From NCBI GenBank assembly GCA_029550865.1, contig JAKPGM010000015.1:1-52807 (forward strand): a stretch of 52,807 bases of DNA. Reading direction: 5' to 3'. Source of the DNA: Bacteroidota bacterium. GTDB taxonomy: Bacteria > Bacteroidota > Bacteroidia > Bacteroidales > DTGW01. Below the pieces are notes generated by a model. That model saw nothing but the letters and a program-made list of their open reading frames with translations, was not told the DNA's origin and did no database searches. Shown here one piece after another: positions 19,492-26,853 of this stretch (the first letter of the stretch is position 1; every line of letters starts with the position of its first letter). The position numbers were made by a program, and so were the translations under genes.

Positions 19492-20124
19492 ATGGCGAAG
19501 GTAAAAATGGCAGTAAGGTCTCCTCGCATCGACATGACGCCGATGGTGGATACCTTTACTCTGCTGCTGACATTCTTCATGATGACCACTACGTTTCGGC
19601 CTCAGGAAGCTGTTCAGGTGGATACCCCCTCGTCAATATCCGAAAAAACTGCACCCGAAAAAAACGTCATAACCGTTTATATTTCAAAGGACAATAAGGT
19701 GTTTTTCAATATTGACGAAGGAACTGATACCTCGTTGCACATTCGTGCTAAGGTGCTTCAGGGAGTTTCCGAACAGCTGCGTGTCCCATTTACCAAAGAG
19801 CAAATCAGTAAGTTTGAACGATTAGCATCGTTTGGTATGCCCATTAAAGATTTGCCTAAATGGATTGATGCAGAGGATCAAAAGGTCAGGGATGAACTCC
19901 AGACAGGAATTCCAATTGACTCTGCTGATAATCAGTTGGCCATGTGGATACTATTTGCCCGTAAGGCGAATCCTAATGCTGAGGCAAGTATCAAAGGAGA
20001 TGCTGGTGCAGATTTCAAGGTTGTAAAGAGGGTCCTTGACATTTTGCAGGACTATAAAATCAACAGGTTCAATCTTACAACCAATCTGGAGAAAGTAGAA
20101 GTAAAACTAGAAGACATTAAATAG
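19492..20124 (+). CDS. exbD: ExbD/TolR-family protein 1
   Basis: A 210-residue protein with a short cytoplasmic N-terminus, one membrane helix (FTLLLTFFMMTT) and a periplasmic domain. The channel aspartate lies in RIDMTPMVDTF, where the second Asp is the proton-carrying residue. It is longer than classical ExbD (about 140), as is normal in Bacteroidota. It is 8 bp upstream of a second exbD, with which it shares an almost identical DNA stretch coding for IDMTPMVD. The two probably form the ExbD dimer of a single motor. Confidence 0.92.
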   Translation: MAKVKMAVRSPRIDMTPMVDTFTLLLTFFMMTTTFRPQEAVQVDTPSSISEKTAPEKNVITVYISKDNKVFFNIDEGTDTSLHIRAKVLQGVSEQLRVPFTKEQISKFERLASFGMPIKDLPKWIDAEDQKVRDELQTGIPIDSADNQLAMWILFARKANPNAEASIKGDAGADFKVVKRVLDILQDYKINRFNLTTNLEKVEVKLEDIK

Positions 20125-20132
20125 AATTAAAC

Positions 20133-20795
20133 ATGGCTGAAATCATCCAAGAAGAAGGTGGTAAGAAAAAAGGCAAAAAGAGACCCAAAAAACATTCGAC
20201 CCACATCGACATGACGCCGATGGTGGACCTTATGACTCTTTTGCTAACTTTCTTTATGCTTACCACAGCGTTTAGCAAGCCAAAAACTATGGAAATAGTG
20301 CTTCCTGAAAAGGACCAAAAAGAAAATAAAAAGGAAGACAAGGAAAACCAGATTCCAAAATGGCGTGCTGTCAATATTATCCTCGATGAAAACGATAAAA
20401 TATACTATTACACGGGACTAATGGAAAAACCGCCTTATCCCGAATTGATAGAAACCGATTTTAGTAAGGATGGAATACGCAAGTATTTGCTCAAACGTAA
20501 CAAAACCTTGTATCAAAAAATTGATAGTTTAAATGTTGCTGCGCTTAAGAGTAAGAAACCTATTCCACCCGATACGCTTGCTAAGCAGATTCGTGAGTTA
20601 AAGAAAGAGGATAAAGTTGGACCAATTGTGCTGATAAAAGCTACCGATAAGGTTAAGTATCGGAATATGGTTGATATTATCGACGAGATGGCTATCTGTA
20701 ATATTGCACGGTACGCTATAGTTGATATTAACCCTCAAGAGTTAAAAATGCTTGAGGAGTATAAGAAGAAGAATTCAGAAACTGCAAAAAAATAA
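20133..20795 (+). CDS. exbD: ExbD/TolR-family protein 2
   Basis: A 220-residue paralogue of the preceding gene, with a Lys-rich cytoplasmic N-terminus (GGKKKGKKRPKKHSTH), the channel motif HIDMTPMVDLM and membrane helix TLLLTFFMLTTAF at about 28-47, followed by a charged periplasmic domain. It ends 6 bp before tonB. Apart from the membrane helix region it differs much from exbD1, so the pair is an old duplication with divided roles, not a recent one. Confidence 0.92.
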   Translation: MAEIIQEEGGKKKGKKRPKKHSTHIDMTPMVDLMTLLLTFFMLTTAFSKPKTMEIVLPEKDQKENKKEDKENQIPKWRAVNIILDENDKIYYYTGLMEKPPYPELIETDFSKDGIRKYLLKRNKTLYQKIDSLNVAALKSKKPIPPDTLAKQIRELKKEDKVGPIVLIKATDKVKYRNMVDIIDEMAICNIARYAIVDINPQELKMLEEYKKKNSETAKK

Positions 20796-20801
20796 TAAAT
20801 A

Positions 20802-21590
20802 ATGGCAAAGAAGGGTTTACAAGAAAATCCCATTACTTCACTCGATGACATTGTGTTTGAGCATCGAAATAAAGAATATGGGGTTTACCAGTTGAGGAAG
20901 AAATATAAAAAGTACCTCCTTATTGGTTTTGCCATAGCTTTCCTCATTTTTAGCGGAGCCGTTGCATATCCGTTAATTGAGGCATATAAGCTTAAATCTG
21001 GTGCCAAAAAGCACCTGGAGAAGAACGTTGAGGCAGTGCTTGAGAACCTGCAAAAGGAAGATATGCCTCCTCCCCCTCCTCCTCCCCCTCCTCCTGCAGC
21101 TTTAGAGCAACAGGTGAAGTTCAAGGCTCCTGTGGTAGTGGATACTGTGAAGGAGGAAGTAACATTGGCAACTATTGAGGAACAGAAAGAAATTGTTAGT
21201 AATGAAGCACCACCTGAACAGATTGTTGTAGAACAAAAACAGGAAAAGGAAGCAGTCATCGAAGATGATGGACCTGCGTTCGTAGTAGTAGAAGAGAATG
21301 CTACCTTCCAGGGTGGTGATATTAACTCTTTCCGTATCTGGGTTCAGCAAAACATTGTGTATCCAACGGCAGCTGCAGAGGCTGGTATTTCAGGAAAAGT
21401 TATTGTACAGTTTGCTGTAAATTCCAGAGGTCAGGTCGTGGATGTTAAGGTTTTGCGTGGAGTACATCCCGAACTCGACAAGGAGGCAGTACGTTGTATC
21501 CTGAGTTCACCTCGTTGGTCGCCTGGTAAACAGGGAGGTAAGGCTGTAAAACAACAGTTTGTTATTCCTATTGTGTTTACGCTTCAGTAA
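20802..21590 (+). CDS. tonB: Energy transducer TonB
   Basis: A 262-residue TonB. A cytoplasmic N-terminal motif (SLDDIVFEHRNKEYGVYQLRKKY, about 12-34, noted here as two halves SLDDIVFEHRNKEYG and VYQLRKKY) precedes the single membrane helix (about 41-60). A run of ten prolines spans about 88-97 as the start of the periplasm-spanning stalk. The C-terminal domain (about 165-262) has GGDINSFRIWVQQNIVYP, GKVIVQFAVNSRGQV and SSPRWSPGKQGGKAVKQ. It closes the ExbB-ExbD-ExbD-TonB cluster and is followed by a strong terminator. It is closely related to the paralogue at 22258. Confidence 0.95.
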   Translation: MAKKGLQENPITSLDDIVFEHRNKEYGVYQLRKKYKKYLLIGFAIAFLIFSGAVAYPLIEAYKLKSGAKKHLEKNVEAVLENLQKEDMPPPPPPPPPPAALEQQVKFKAPVVVDTVKEEVTLATIEEQKEIVSNEAPPEQIVVEQKQEKEAVIEDDGPAFVVVEENATFQGGDINSFRIWVQQNIVYPTAAAEAGISGKVIVQFAVNSRGQVVDVKVLRGVHPELDKEAVRCILSSPRWSPGKQGGKAVKQQFVIPIVFTLQ

Positions 21591-21614
21591 AATTTGATAG
21601 TTTGATATTTCACC

Positions 21615-21649
21615 AAAGAGGCCTATGTTTTTAGGCCTCTTTCTTTTTA
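21615..21649 (+). terminator. Terminator of the TonB cluster
   Basis: An 11-bp stem AAAGAGGCCTA / TAGGCCTCTTT with a short T-rich loop is followed by CTTTTT, 24 bases after the tonB stop. Confidence 0.88.
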
Positions 21650-22257
21650 TAAGAAGTTAGCCTTTAGTAATTTATTTGGATTTGTTACGTCCGAAAATAT
21701 TTTTAGCGGTCGGAGTGAATTCGCATGTAAATAGTTTTGTACCCCAAATAATTCTGGTTTATGAATACTGTTTTACTTGCTCGTTTTAACCGAGTATGAT
21801 AATTGGGTATATTATAGCTTATGCTGGCTATAGTGACTTCCTGAAAGAATTATGTAAAAAAAATGATTACTTACTAACATTTTTTAAAATACTTGCTAAG
21901 TGCAATAGATTTTGCACGCTTTTTGAACTTTTAAAATTGGAAGGATCTTTGAATGAGCATTGATTTGAATGTTGTAATGTTTTAAAATTTGCGTTTTTAA
22001 AAGTTATTAAAAATTTGACGAGATTTTAATTGTCTTTACTCATTACCAGATGCCTTACTTATTGGCTGGCCAGCCATCTCGATGCTGAAATAAATGTAAG
22101 TGAGGCAGTGGTTTCTACTCCCATGTAACCTTTACTGTATTGATAAGGGTGATTTGATTTTGCGTTGACTATGTTCTTGCTTCATTGGTTCATGGGATAT
22201 TGTCCTCATGTTTTGGGGATTATGCCAATTACAAATGGAACTGCAAAAACAAGTATT
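21650..22257. other. Gene-free gap between two TonB genes
   Basis: About 600 bases without a credible gene. Six-frame reading gives only very short frames. The one distinct structure is the nested inverted repeat at 22051-22107. The gap must contain the promoter of the second TonB gene, but I see no strong TAnnTTTG match. Confidence 0.5.
22051..22107. repeat. Nested inverted repeat upstream of second TonB gene
   Basis: Outer arms TGCCTTACTTA (22051-22061) and TAAGTGAGGCA (22097-22107) pair over 11 bp with one G-T pair. Inside lies a perfect 14-bp palindrome, TGGCTGGCCAGCCA (22063-22076). As RNA this would be a stem enclosing a small hairpin; as DNA the palindrome could bind a dimeric regulator. 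It is about 150 bases upstream of the TonB2 start. Confidence 0.55.
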
Positions 22258-23052
22258 ATGTCAGGAATGGCAAATCACAAAAGCATTTCCTCTGTTGATA
22301 CGCTCGATGACATTGTTTTTGAGCATCGAAACAGGGATTATGGGGTATATATGTTAAATAAAAAGTACAAAGAGCATCTCCTTTTGGGTTTAGCAGTAGC
22401 GTTTTTTCTCTTTGGGGGATCAGTGGTATATCCGTTTATTGAAGCATACCGCATAAAGGCAGCAGTAACGAACTATTTGGAAAAGCGTGTAACAATTACG
22501 GTCGATCGTATTGATGAAAAGCCTAAGGATGTTGTCCCGTTGCCTCCACCTCCGCCAGAGCCAATTGAAAAATTAGTGCGATACACTGTGCCGATAATTG
22601 TGGATACTGCTATGCAAGAGCCCTCACTTGTGCCAATGGATGAACAAGTTACAAGTGTTACTAACGATTTACCTCCATCCGACCTTATTTCGGCGCAAAC
22701 ACCTGCAAAACGGGAAATTATTGAGGAAGATGACCCCGGAGTTGTGGTTGTAGAAGAAAATGCTGTATTTCAGGGAGGCGACATTAATACTTTTCGTATC
22801 TGGGTTCAGCAGAACATAATTTATCCACAAATAGCACTTGAAATTGGGCTTACAGGGAAAGTCATTGTACAGTTTGCTGTAAACTCAAAGGGGCAGGTTG
22901 TAGATGTAAGGGTTCTCCGTGGTGTTCATCCCGAGCTTGATAAGGAGGTGGTACGTTGTATTTTAAGTTCGCCACGTTGGTTACCTGCCAAACAAGGAGG
23001 AAAGCCTGTCAAACAGTTATTCGTAATACCCATAGTTTTTACAATACAATAA
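22258..23052 (+). CDS. Energy transducer TonB, free-standing paralogue
   Basis: A TonB of about 264 residues (start ATG 22258, or ATG 22267 giving MANHKSISS; an upstream ATG at 22165 adds a tail not found in TonB1). It matches the TonB at 20802 along its whole length: DTLDDIVFEHRNRDYGVYML before the membrane helix, a shorter proline run (PLPPPPPEP), and a C-terminal domain with FQGGDINTFRIWVQQNIIYP and SSPRWLPAKQGGKPVKQ. It has no exbB or exbD of its own and lies behind a terminator and a 600-bp gap, so it is separately expressed and probably uses the motor of the main cluster for a subset of outer-membrane receptors (inference). Confidence 0.9.
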   Translation: MSGMANHKSISSVDTLDDIVFEHRNRDYGVYMLNKKYKEHLLLGLAVAFFLFGGSVVYPFIEAYRIKAAVTNYLEKRVTITVDRIDEKPKDVVPLPPPPPEPIEKLVRYTVPIIVDTAMQEPSLVPMDEQVTSVTNDLPPSDLISAQTPAKREIIEEDDPGVVVVEENAVFQGGDINTFRIWVQQNIIYPQIALEIGLTGKVIVQFAVNSKGQVVDVRVLRGVHPELDKEVVRCILSSPRWLPAKQGGKPVKQLFVIPIVFTIQ

Positions 23053-23058
23053 TCATGG

Positions 23059-23096
23059 AACAGGATAGCCTGAAGAGACCTTTGGGTTATCCTGTT
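23059..23096. repeat. Hairpin between TonB2 and the convergent gene
   Basis: Arms AACAGGATAGCC (23059-23070) and GGTTATCCTGTT (23085-23096) pair over 12 bp with one G-T pair and a 14-base loop. There is no T-tract on the plus strand, so it is not a canonical terminator, though it sits where one is expected between two convergent genes. Confidence 0.5.
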
Positions 23097-23107
23097 GAGT
23101 CTCGTGC

Positions 23108-23596
23108 CTATGATAGAAATCGTGGGGAAAGTCCATTTATAAACCAGGCAATTAGCATTACAATGGCCGTAGCAATGTATCGAAAAAAAAGTAAAAATCC
23201 ATGTGGAATAAGTATGTAGAGCCATCCAAAGAAAATCCTTAGAATTAGGATTCCCCGGCTCAGTTTCTCAGGATAGGGTATTTCCAACTCAATGGCTTCG
23301 TCTTTTTTATTTATTCCAAAAGGCGGATAGCCATCGCTTAAATTGTATAAACGAGCATTCAAGCGGGTGTTCCAGTGGTACAGACCTACCTGATATTCGA
23401 AAAATTTCCGGGGATAGCGCCCAGTAAATAATACAGCCCAAAATGCGAGGAAGCATAAAATTACCCCCCATAAGCTAGCAAAAAATAAAAGAAAACCATG
23501 GGGAATGGCAATGTATAGCCAGCCTAAAAAGGTTCGGAGGATTAACTCCCCTCGGGAGTATCGTTCCTGATGTTTGATGTTAAAAGTCATAAACAT
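23108..23596 (-). CDS. DUF4389-like membrane protein, short second repeat
   Basis: A 162-residue membrane protein made of two similar halves. The first half has SRGELILRTFLGWLYIAIPHGFLLFF, then FWAVLFTGRYPRKFFEYQVG and TRLNARLYNLSDGYPPFG. The second repeats SRGILILRIFFGWLYILIPHGFLLFF but stops at WFINGLSPRFLS, where the first half continues for about 40 more residues. This matches the DUF4389 family as I remember it; its function is unknown. The gene is alone on the minus strand, convergent with TonB2. The short C-terminus may be natural or may reflect a frameshift near 23120. Start ATG 23596 or 23590. Confidence 0.75.
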   Translation of the reverse strand: MFMTFNIKHQERYSRGELILRTFLGWLYIAIPHGFLLFFASLWGVILCFLAFWAVLFTGRYPRKFFEYQVGLYHWNTRLNARLYNLSDGYPPFGINKKDEAIELEIPYPEKLSRGILILRIFFGWLYILIPHGFLLFFRYIATAIVMLIAWFINGLSPRFLS

Positions 23597-23665
23597 AGAT
23601 TTATTGGTGAATATTTATAAAGTTATAAACATTTTTACGGCAGTTGCAACATCTTTTCGCAAAAC

Positions 23666-23707
23666 TTGTTTTTAGATTATTAATTCGTATTTTTGCGACA
23701 TACGAAT
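23666..23707 (+). promoter_or_regulatory. Promoter and putative ArsR operator of the arsenic operon
   Basis: TTG at 23666-23668 and TATTTTTG at 23688-23695 are 19 bases apart and form a good Bacteroidota promoter. A perfect 8-bp inverted repeat ATTCGTAT (23683-23690) ... ATACGAAT (23700-23707), spacer 9, covers the -7 element. Its position suits a repressor site for the ArsR encoded downstream. The leader to arsR is about 165 bases long. Confidence 0.65.
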
Positions 23708-23871
23708 AAAAGGATTTGGATAAAACTTACCAGTTAGTAACATAAGAATTATTATGCTACCTATGAATGATTTTACATGCATGTCAACTATGGTGCCCAG
23801 AATAGAGGTTGTTTTATTCGGTATTGCTTGCTTTCTGACTTATGTTAAAAGTATTAATTAAATATTGTTTT

Positions 23872-24210
23872 ATGAAGAAAACTGAAATTTTTTCAAATGA
23901 TTTACAGGATATATCGAATTTTGCACGGGTGTTGTCTCATCCTGCCCGGCTATCCATATTGCAGTATCTGGCTAATTGCAAATCTTGTATATCGGGCGAC
24001 ATAGCCGATCAGCTACCCTTAAGCAGAAGTACTGTTTCGCAACATCTTGCAGAGCTGAAGACATTGGGGCTTATTCAGGGTACCATTGAGGGACTAAACG
24101 TCAACTACTGCTTAAATATTCAAATCATCAGAAAATATGCTGCCATGATGGAAGAGTTTCTCTCTCAATTAATACAGACGGATATAAATTGTAACACGCA
24201 AAGTCAATGA
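23872..24210 (+). CDS. arsR: ArsR-family arsenic-responsive repressor
   Basis: A 112-residue winged-helix repressor (start MKKTEIFSND at 23872; an upstream in-frame ATG at 23842 is less likely). The helix-turn-helix region reads SGDIADQLPLSRSTVSQHLAELKTLGLIQG. Cys36 and Cys39 (ANCKSC), just before the recognition region, are in the position where ArsR-type proteins bind As(III). It is the first gene of an arsR-arsC-acr3 operon and should repress it in the absence of arsenite, probably through the inverted repeat at 23683-23707. Arsenic specificity rests on the neighbours. Confidence 0.9.
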   Translation: MKKTEIFSNDLQDISNFARVLSHPARLSILQYLANCKSCISGDIADQLPLSRSTVSQHLAELKTLGLIQGTIEGLNVNYCLNIQIIRKYAAMMEEFLSQLIQTDINCNTQSQ

Positions 24211-24289
24211 ATAGATAGGGTCTTATTATAAAATTGTTTACAGATAAGCGTAAATTGAAGAAATGAAATGATAAATTAATAAAAAACTT

Positions 24290-24712
24290 ATGGTTAAAGT
24301 ATTAATTCTTTGTACTGGTAATAGTTGTAGAAGCCAGATGGCACATGGTTTTTTGCAATCATTTGATGCGAATCTTTGGGTTCGGTCGGCAGGAACTGAG
24401 CCGGCTTCAAGGGTCAATCCTCGTGCAGTGGCTGTAATGAAGGAAGTGGGTATCGATATCAGCCATCATGTACCAACCCACGTCGATACTTATTTGCAAG
24501 AAGAATGGGACTATGTTATTACTGTTTGTGACCATGCTAACGAAACCTGTCCAGCTTTTCTTGGCAAGGTAAAACAGCGACTTCACATTGGATTTGAGGA
24601 TCCTTCGAATGCTGTAGGTACTGAAGAATACATCATGAGTGAGTTTCGTCGTATCCGAGATCAGATTAAAGAACAATTCTGGAATTTTTATGTAAATAAC
24701 CTTCGCAAATAA
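24290..24712 (+). CDS. arsC: Arsenate reductase, LMW-phosphatase type
   Basis: A 140-residue enzyme of the low-molecular-weight tyrosine-phosphatase fold that reduces arsenate to arsenite. The catalytic loop Cys8-TGNSC-Arg14 is at the N-terminus (LILCTGNSCRSQ). Cys80 and Cys87 (TVCDHANETCPAF) match the resolving pair of thioredoxin-linked ArsC (Cys82/Cys89 of the plasmid pI258 enzyme), which separates it from plain phosphatases. It lies 79 bp after arsR and 12 bp before the efflux gene, which exports its product. Confidence 0.93.
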   Translation: MVKVLILCTGNSCRSQMAHGFLQSFDANLWVRSAGTEPASRVNPRAVAVMKEVGIDISHHVPTHVDTYLQEEWDYVITVCDHANETCPAFLGKVKQRLHIGFEDPSNAVGTEEYIMSEFRRIRDQIKEQFWNFYVNNLRK

Positions 24713-24724
24713 AGCATAACAACT

Positions 24725-25774
24725 ATGAGCACAACAAAAAAACTTTCGTTTTTCGATCGCTACCTTACCCTCTGGATTTTTCTGGTTATGTTTTTGGGTA
24801 TTGGAGCAGGGTATTTTTTTTCTAATATTGCCCAATTCTGGGATTCATTGAGCGTGGGAACCACTAACATCCCCATTGCTATTGGGCTTATCCTGATGAT
24901 GTATCCACCGTTGGCAAAGGTTAAATATGAAAAGCTACCCCTGGTTTTTCGAAACATAAAACTACTTCTTTTTTCATTAACGCAGAACTGGATTGTAGGA
25001 CCGCTGGTAATGTTTCTGCTGGCTATCCTATTCTTACACTCCCATCCGGGTTTGATGATAGGGGTAATACTGGTTGGACTGGCGCGTTGTATTGCGATGG
25101 TATTGGTTTGGAACGATTTGGCCAAAGGTGACCCTGAACTGGCCGCTGGTTTGGTAGCGTTTAATGCTCTTTTTCAGGTGTTTTTATATTCGGTGTATGC
25201 CTACATTTTTATAACCTTCTTACCGCCCCTGTTTGGGCTGAAAGGAACTATAGTGCAAGTGTCGATAGGAGAAATAGCACAAACTGTACTAATTTACCTT
25301 GGAATACCCTTCTTTGCAGGTCTTCTCTCTAATATATTGCTGCGTAAATATCTTGGCAATGAATGGTACTATCAACGATTTATTCCGTTGGCAAGCTGGC
25401 TTACCCCTATTGCTTTGCTTTTTACTATTTTCGTCATGTTTTCGCTCAAAGGCGACAAGATTGTAGAGTTGCCCCTCGACGTATTGCGGGTAGCAATTCC
25501 ATACACATTTTATTTCGCTTTTATGTTTTTTATTACTTTTTTTATTTCACGTTGGTTGGGGGAAAGCTATGAAAAATCAACCACCCTTGCATTTACCGCT
25601 GGCAGTAACGATTTTGAGCTGGCTATTGCCGTAGCCGTTGCTGTATTTGGTATTAATTCTCAAGTAGCTTTTGCTACTGTAATTGGTCCATTGGTTGAAG
25701 TTCCTGTGCTCATTCTGTTGGTGAATGTTGCTTTGAGATTCAAGAATGTATTTACCTGGAAATTAAACAGTTGA
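24725..25774 (+). CDS. acr3: ACR3-family arsenite efflux transporter
   Basis: A 349-residue inner-membrane protein with about ten hydrophobic segments. The ACR3 signature [13 protein letters not shown] includes the essential Cys122 in the fourth membrane segment, and [20 protein letters not shown] and [20 protein letters not shown] are the other conserved blocks of the family. It expels arsenite made by ArsC and is the last gene of the operon. Length is typical. ArsB of the other family lacks these motifs. A short stem (25791-25809) without T-tract follows. Confidence 0.94.
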   Translation: MSTTKKLSFFDRYLTLWIFLVMFLGIGAGYFFSNIAQFWDSLSVGTTNIPIAIGLILMMYPPLAKVKYEKLPLVFRNIKLLLFSLTQNWIVGPLVMFLLAILFLHSHPGLMIGVILVGLARCIAMVLVWNDLAKGDPELAAGLVAFNALFQVFLYSVYAYIFITFLPPLFGLKGTIVQVSIGEIAQTVLIYLGIPFFAGLLSNILLRKYLGNEWYYQRFIPLASWLTPIALLFTIFVMFSLKGDKIVELPLDVLRVAIPYTFYFAFMFFITFFISRWLGESYEKSTTLAFTAGSNDFELAIAVAVAVFGINSQVAFATVIGPLVEVPVLILLVNVALRFKNVFTWKLNS

Positions 25775-25845
25775 AAATACAACAGTAACCTATGTGGTAA
25801 AAACATAGAATTATAATTTCTAATGATAGAAAAAAGTTGAATACT

Positions 25846-25882
25846 GATGACACAAGCATGTATGGCAGTATTCACAAATGAA
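25846..25882 (+). repeat. Repeat A, copy 1 (short)
   Basis: Shares AGCATGTATGGCAGTATTC and the following ACAAA with copy 3. Only the first part of the repeat is present; copy 2 starts five bases later. Confidence 0.65.
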
Positions 25883-25886
25883 GTAC

Positions 25887-25983
25887 GAAACGAGCATAGC
25901 AGTATTCACAAACAAGTATGAATAATTACTTATACTTGCTTGATTTTAGAGCACAAAACATATTACATACGAGTTCCATCCGG
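25887..25983 (+). repeat. Repeat A, copy 2
   Basis: About 97 bases running from ACGAGCATAGCAGTATTCAC to GAGTTCCATCCG. It matches copy 3 along its length with small indels; TTGCTTGATTTTAG, CACAAAACATATTACAT and GAGTTCCATCCG are shared blocks. Confidence 0.75.
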
Positions 25984-26080
25984 CCTTTTAAGAAATATTT
26001 TTATATTCGGATGAGTATAAATTTGATGCAAGGCAATAGATTTGTATTAAACTATTTACCTTTGTAGAAAATATAGGGCA

Positions 26081-26184
26081 GATGAAACGAGCATGTATGG
26101 CAGTATTCACAAACGAGAATTAAAATAATTTTTCATACCTGCTTGATTTTAGGCACAAAACATATTACATGCGAGTTCCATCCG
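26081..26184 (+). repeat. Repeat A, copy 3
   Basis: About 104 bases, from GATGAAACGAGCATGTATGG to GAGTTCCATCCG, about 200 bases after copy 2. Blocks GCTTGATTTTAG and CACAAAACATATTACATGC follow in the same order as in copy 2. Confidence 0.75.
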
Positions 26185-26213
26185 ACCACTATAAAAAATT
26201 AAAAAATATTTAC

Positions 26214-26340
26214 GGATGAAACCTTCATGATTGAGCTTAAGCACAAACACACAATGAATAAAATGGGGAATATTATCCATACAACGAAATGGAAAAACTG
26301 TTTAAATAATTAATATTCAACATATTAAGTAATTTTATTC
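26214..26340 (+). repeat. Repeat B, 127-bp tandem unit 1
   Basis: Starts GGATGAAACCTTCATGATTG and ends ...TAATTTTATTC. The next unit begins exactly 127 bases later with the same sequence and few differences. Confidence 0.85.
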
Positions 26341-26467
26341 GGATGAAACCTTCATGATTGTGCTCAAGCACAAACACACAATGAATAAAATGGGGAATAT
26401 TATCCCTATAATGAAATAGAAAAATGGATTAAATAATTAATATTCAACATATTAAATAATTTTATTC
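26341..26467 (+). repeat. Repeat B, 127-bp tandem unit 2
   Basis: Same start and end as unit 1, with roughly ten substitutions. The base after its end begins GGATGAAA again, and this third occurrence is the start codon region of acyP at 26470. Confidence 0.85.
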
Positions 26468-26469
26468 GG

Positions 26470-26742
26470 ATGAAAAAGCATTATAACCTCATCGTTCATG
26501 GGCGAGTCCAGGGAGTAGGCTTTAGATATCATGCAAGGGCTCGAGCTTTTCATCTAGGCATTCAGGGCATTATACGGAACCTGGATGATGGGAGCGTGTA
26601 TATTGAGGCTGAAGGTGATCCAGATTCACTTCAGGCATTTATTGATTGGTGTAAGGAGGGGCCACCCCACGCCCAGGTGACGCATGTGGAGGTAACCGCA
26701 GGGGCGCTAAAAAATTATGATACTTTTGAGATTGTACGATGA
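26470..26742 (+). CDS. acyP: Acylphosphatase
   Basis: A 90-residue protein of normal acylphosphatase length. It hydrolyses carboxyl-phosphate bonds such as acetyl phosphate or carbamoyl phosphate. The signature VHGRVQGVGFRYHARARA contains the phosphate-binding loop and catalytic Arg19, and Asn37 lies in GIIRNLDDGSV; the domain ends in the usual VTHVEV strand. It is a single-gene unit, and its start codon lies in register with the end of two 127-bp tandem repeats, so its leader is the repeat itself. glyA follows with its own promoter. Confidence 0.95.
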   Translation: MKKHYNLIVHGRVQGVGFRYHARARAFHLGIQGIIRNLDDGSVYIEAEGDPDSLQAFIDWCKEGPPHAQVTHVEVTAGALKNYDTFEIVR

Positions 26743-26805
26743 TAGTTTAGCAGTCGCTCAAAATATAATGCGCAAACAATTTTTCATATAATTATTAACA
26801 GGCTT

Positions 26806-26833
26806 TTTGGCTTCGATTTTCTGTGTAACTTTG
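26806..26833 (+). promoter_or_regulatory. glyA promoter
   Basis: TTTG at 26806-26809 and TAACTTTG at 26826-26833, 16 bases apart, end 20 bases before the glyA start codon. The -7 element is perfect; the spacing is a little short. Confidence 0.65.
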
Positions 26834-26853
26834 CAAGAATTAAATTTTTAATA

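Larger units (their letters stand above)
25775..26469. other. Repeat-rich gene-free region before acyP
   Basis: About 695 bases with no normal gene. It is built mostly from two diverged repeat families: repeat A (three copies from 25846) and repeat B (two 127-bp tandem units from 26214). A TACCTTTG element at 26057-26064 could be a promoter. Several repeat units hold very short frames that start in the same way (for example MTQACMAVFTNE and MKRACMAVFTNE), but these are too short to call genes. Confidence 0.6.

Noticed and set aside
21064..21098. Proline-codon run in tonB as a phase-variation tract
   Set aside because: The codons are mixed CCT and CCC, not a homopolymer, and poly-proline is normal for the TonB stalk.
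23763..23861. 32-residue frame (MNDFTCMSTMVPRIEVV...) before arsR as a gene
   Set aside because: No composition, signal or family support; kept only as a possible leader peptide under findings.
25791..25809. Terminator after acr3
   Set aside because: A 6-bp AT-rich stem without a T-run; too weak to call.
25846..26467. Possible CRISPR array or phage attachment sites in the repeat region
   Set aside because: Units are 97-127 bases, few, tandem without unique spacers, and no cas or integrase genes are in the window.
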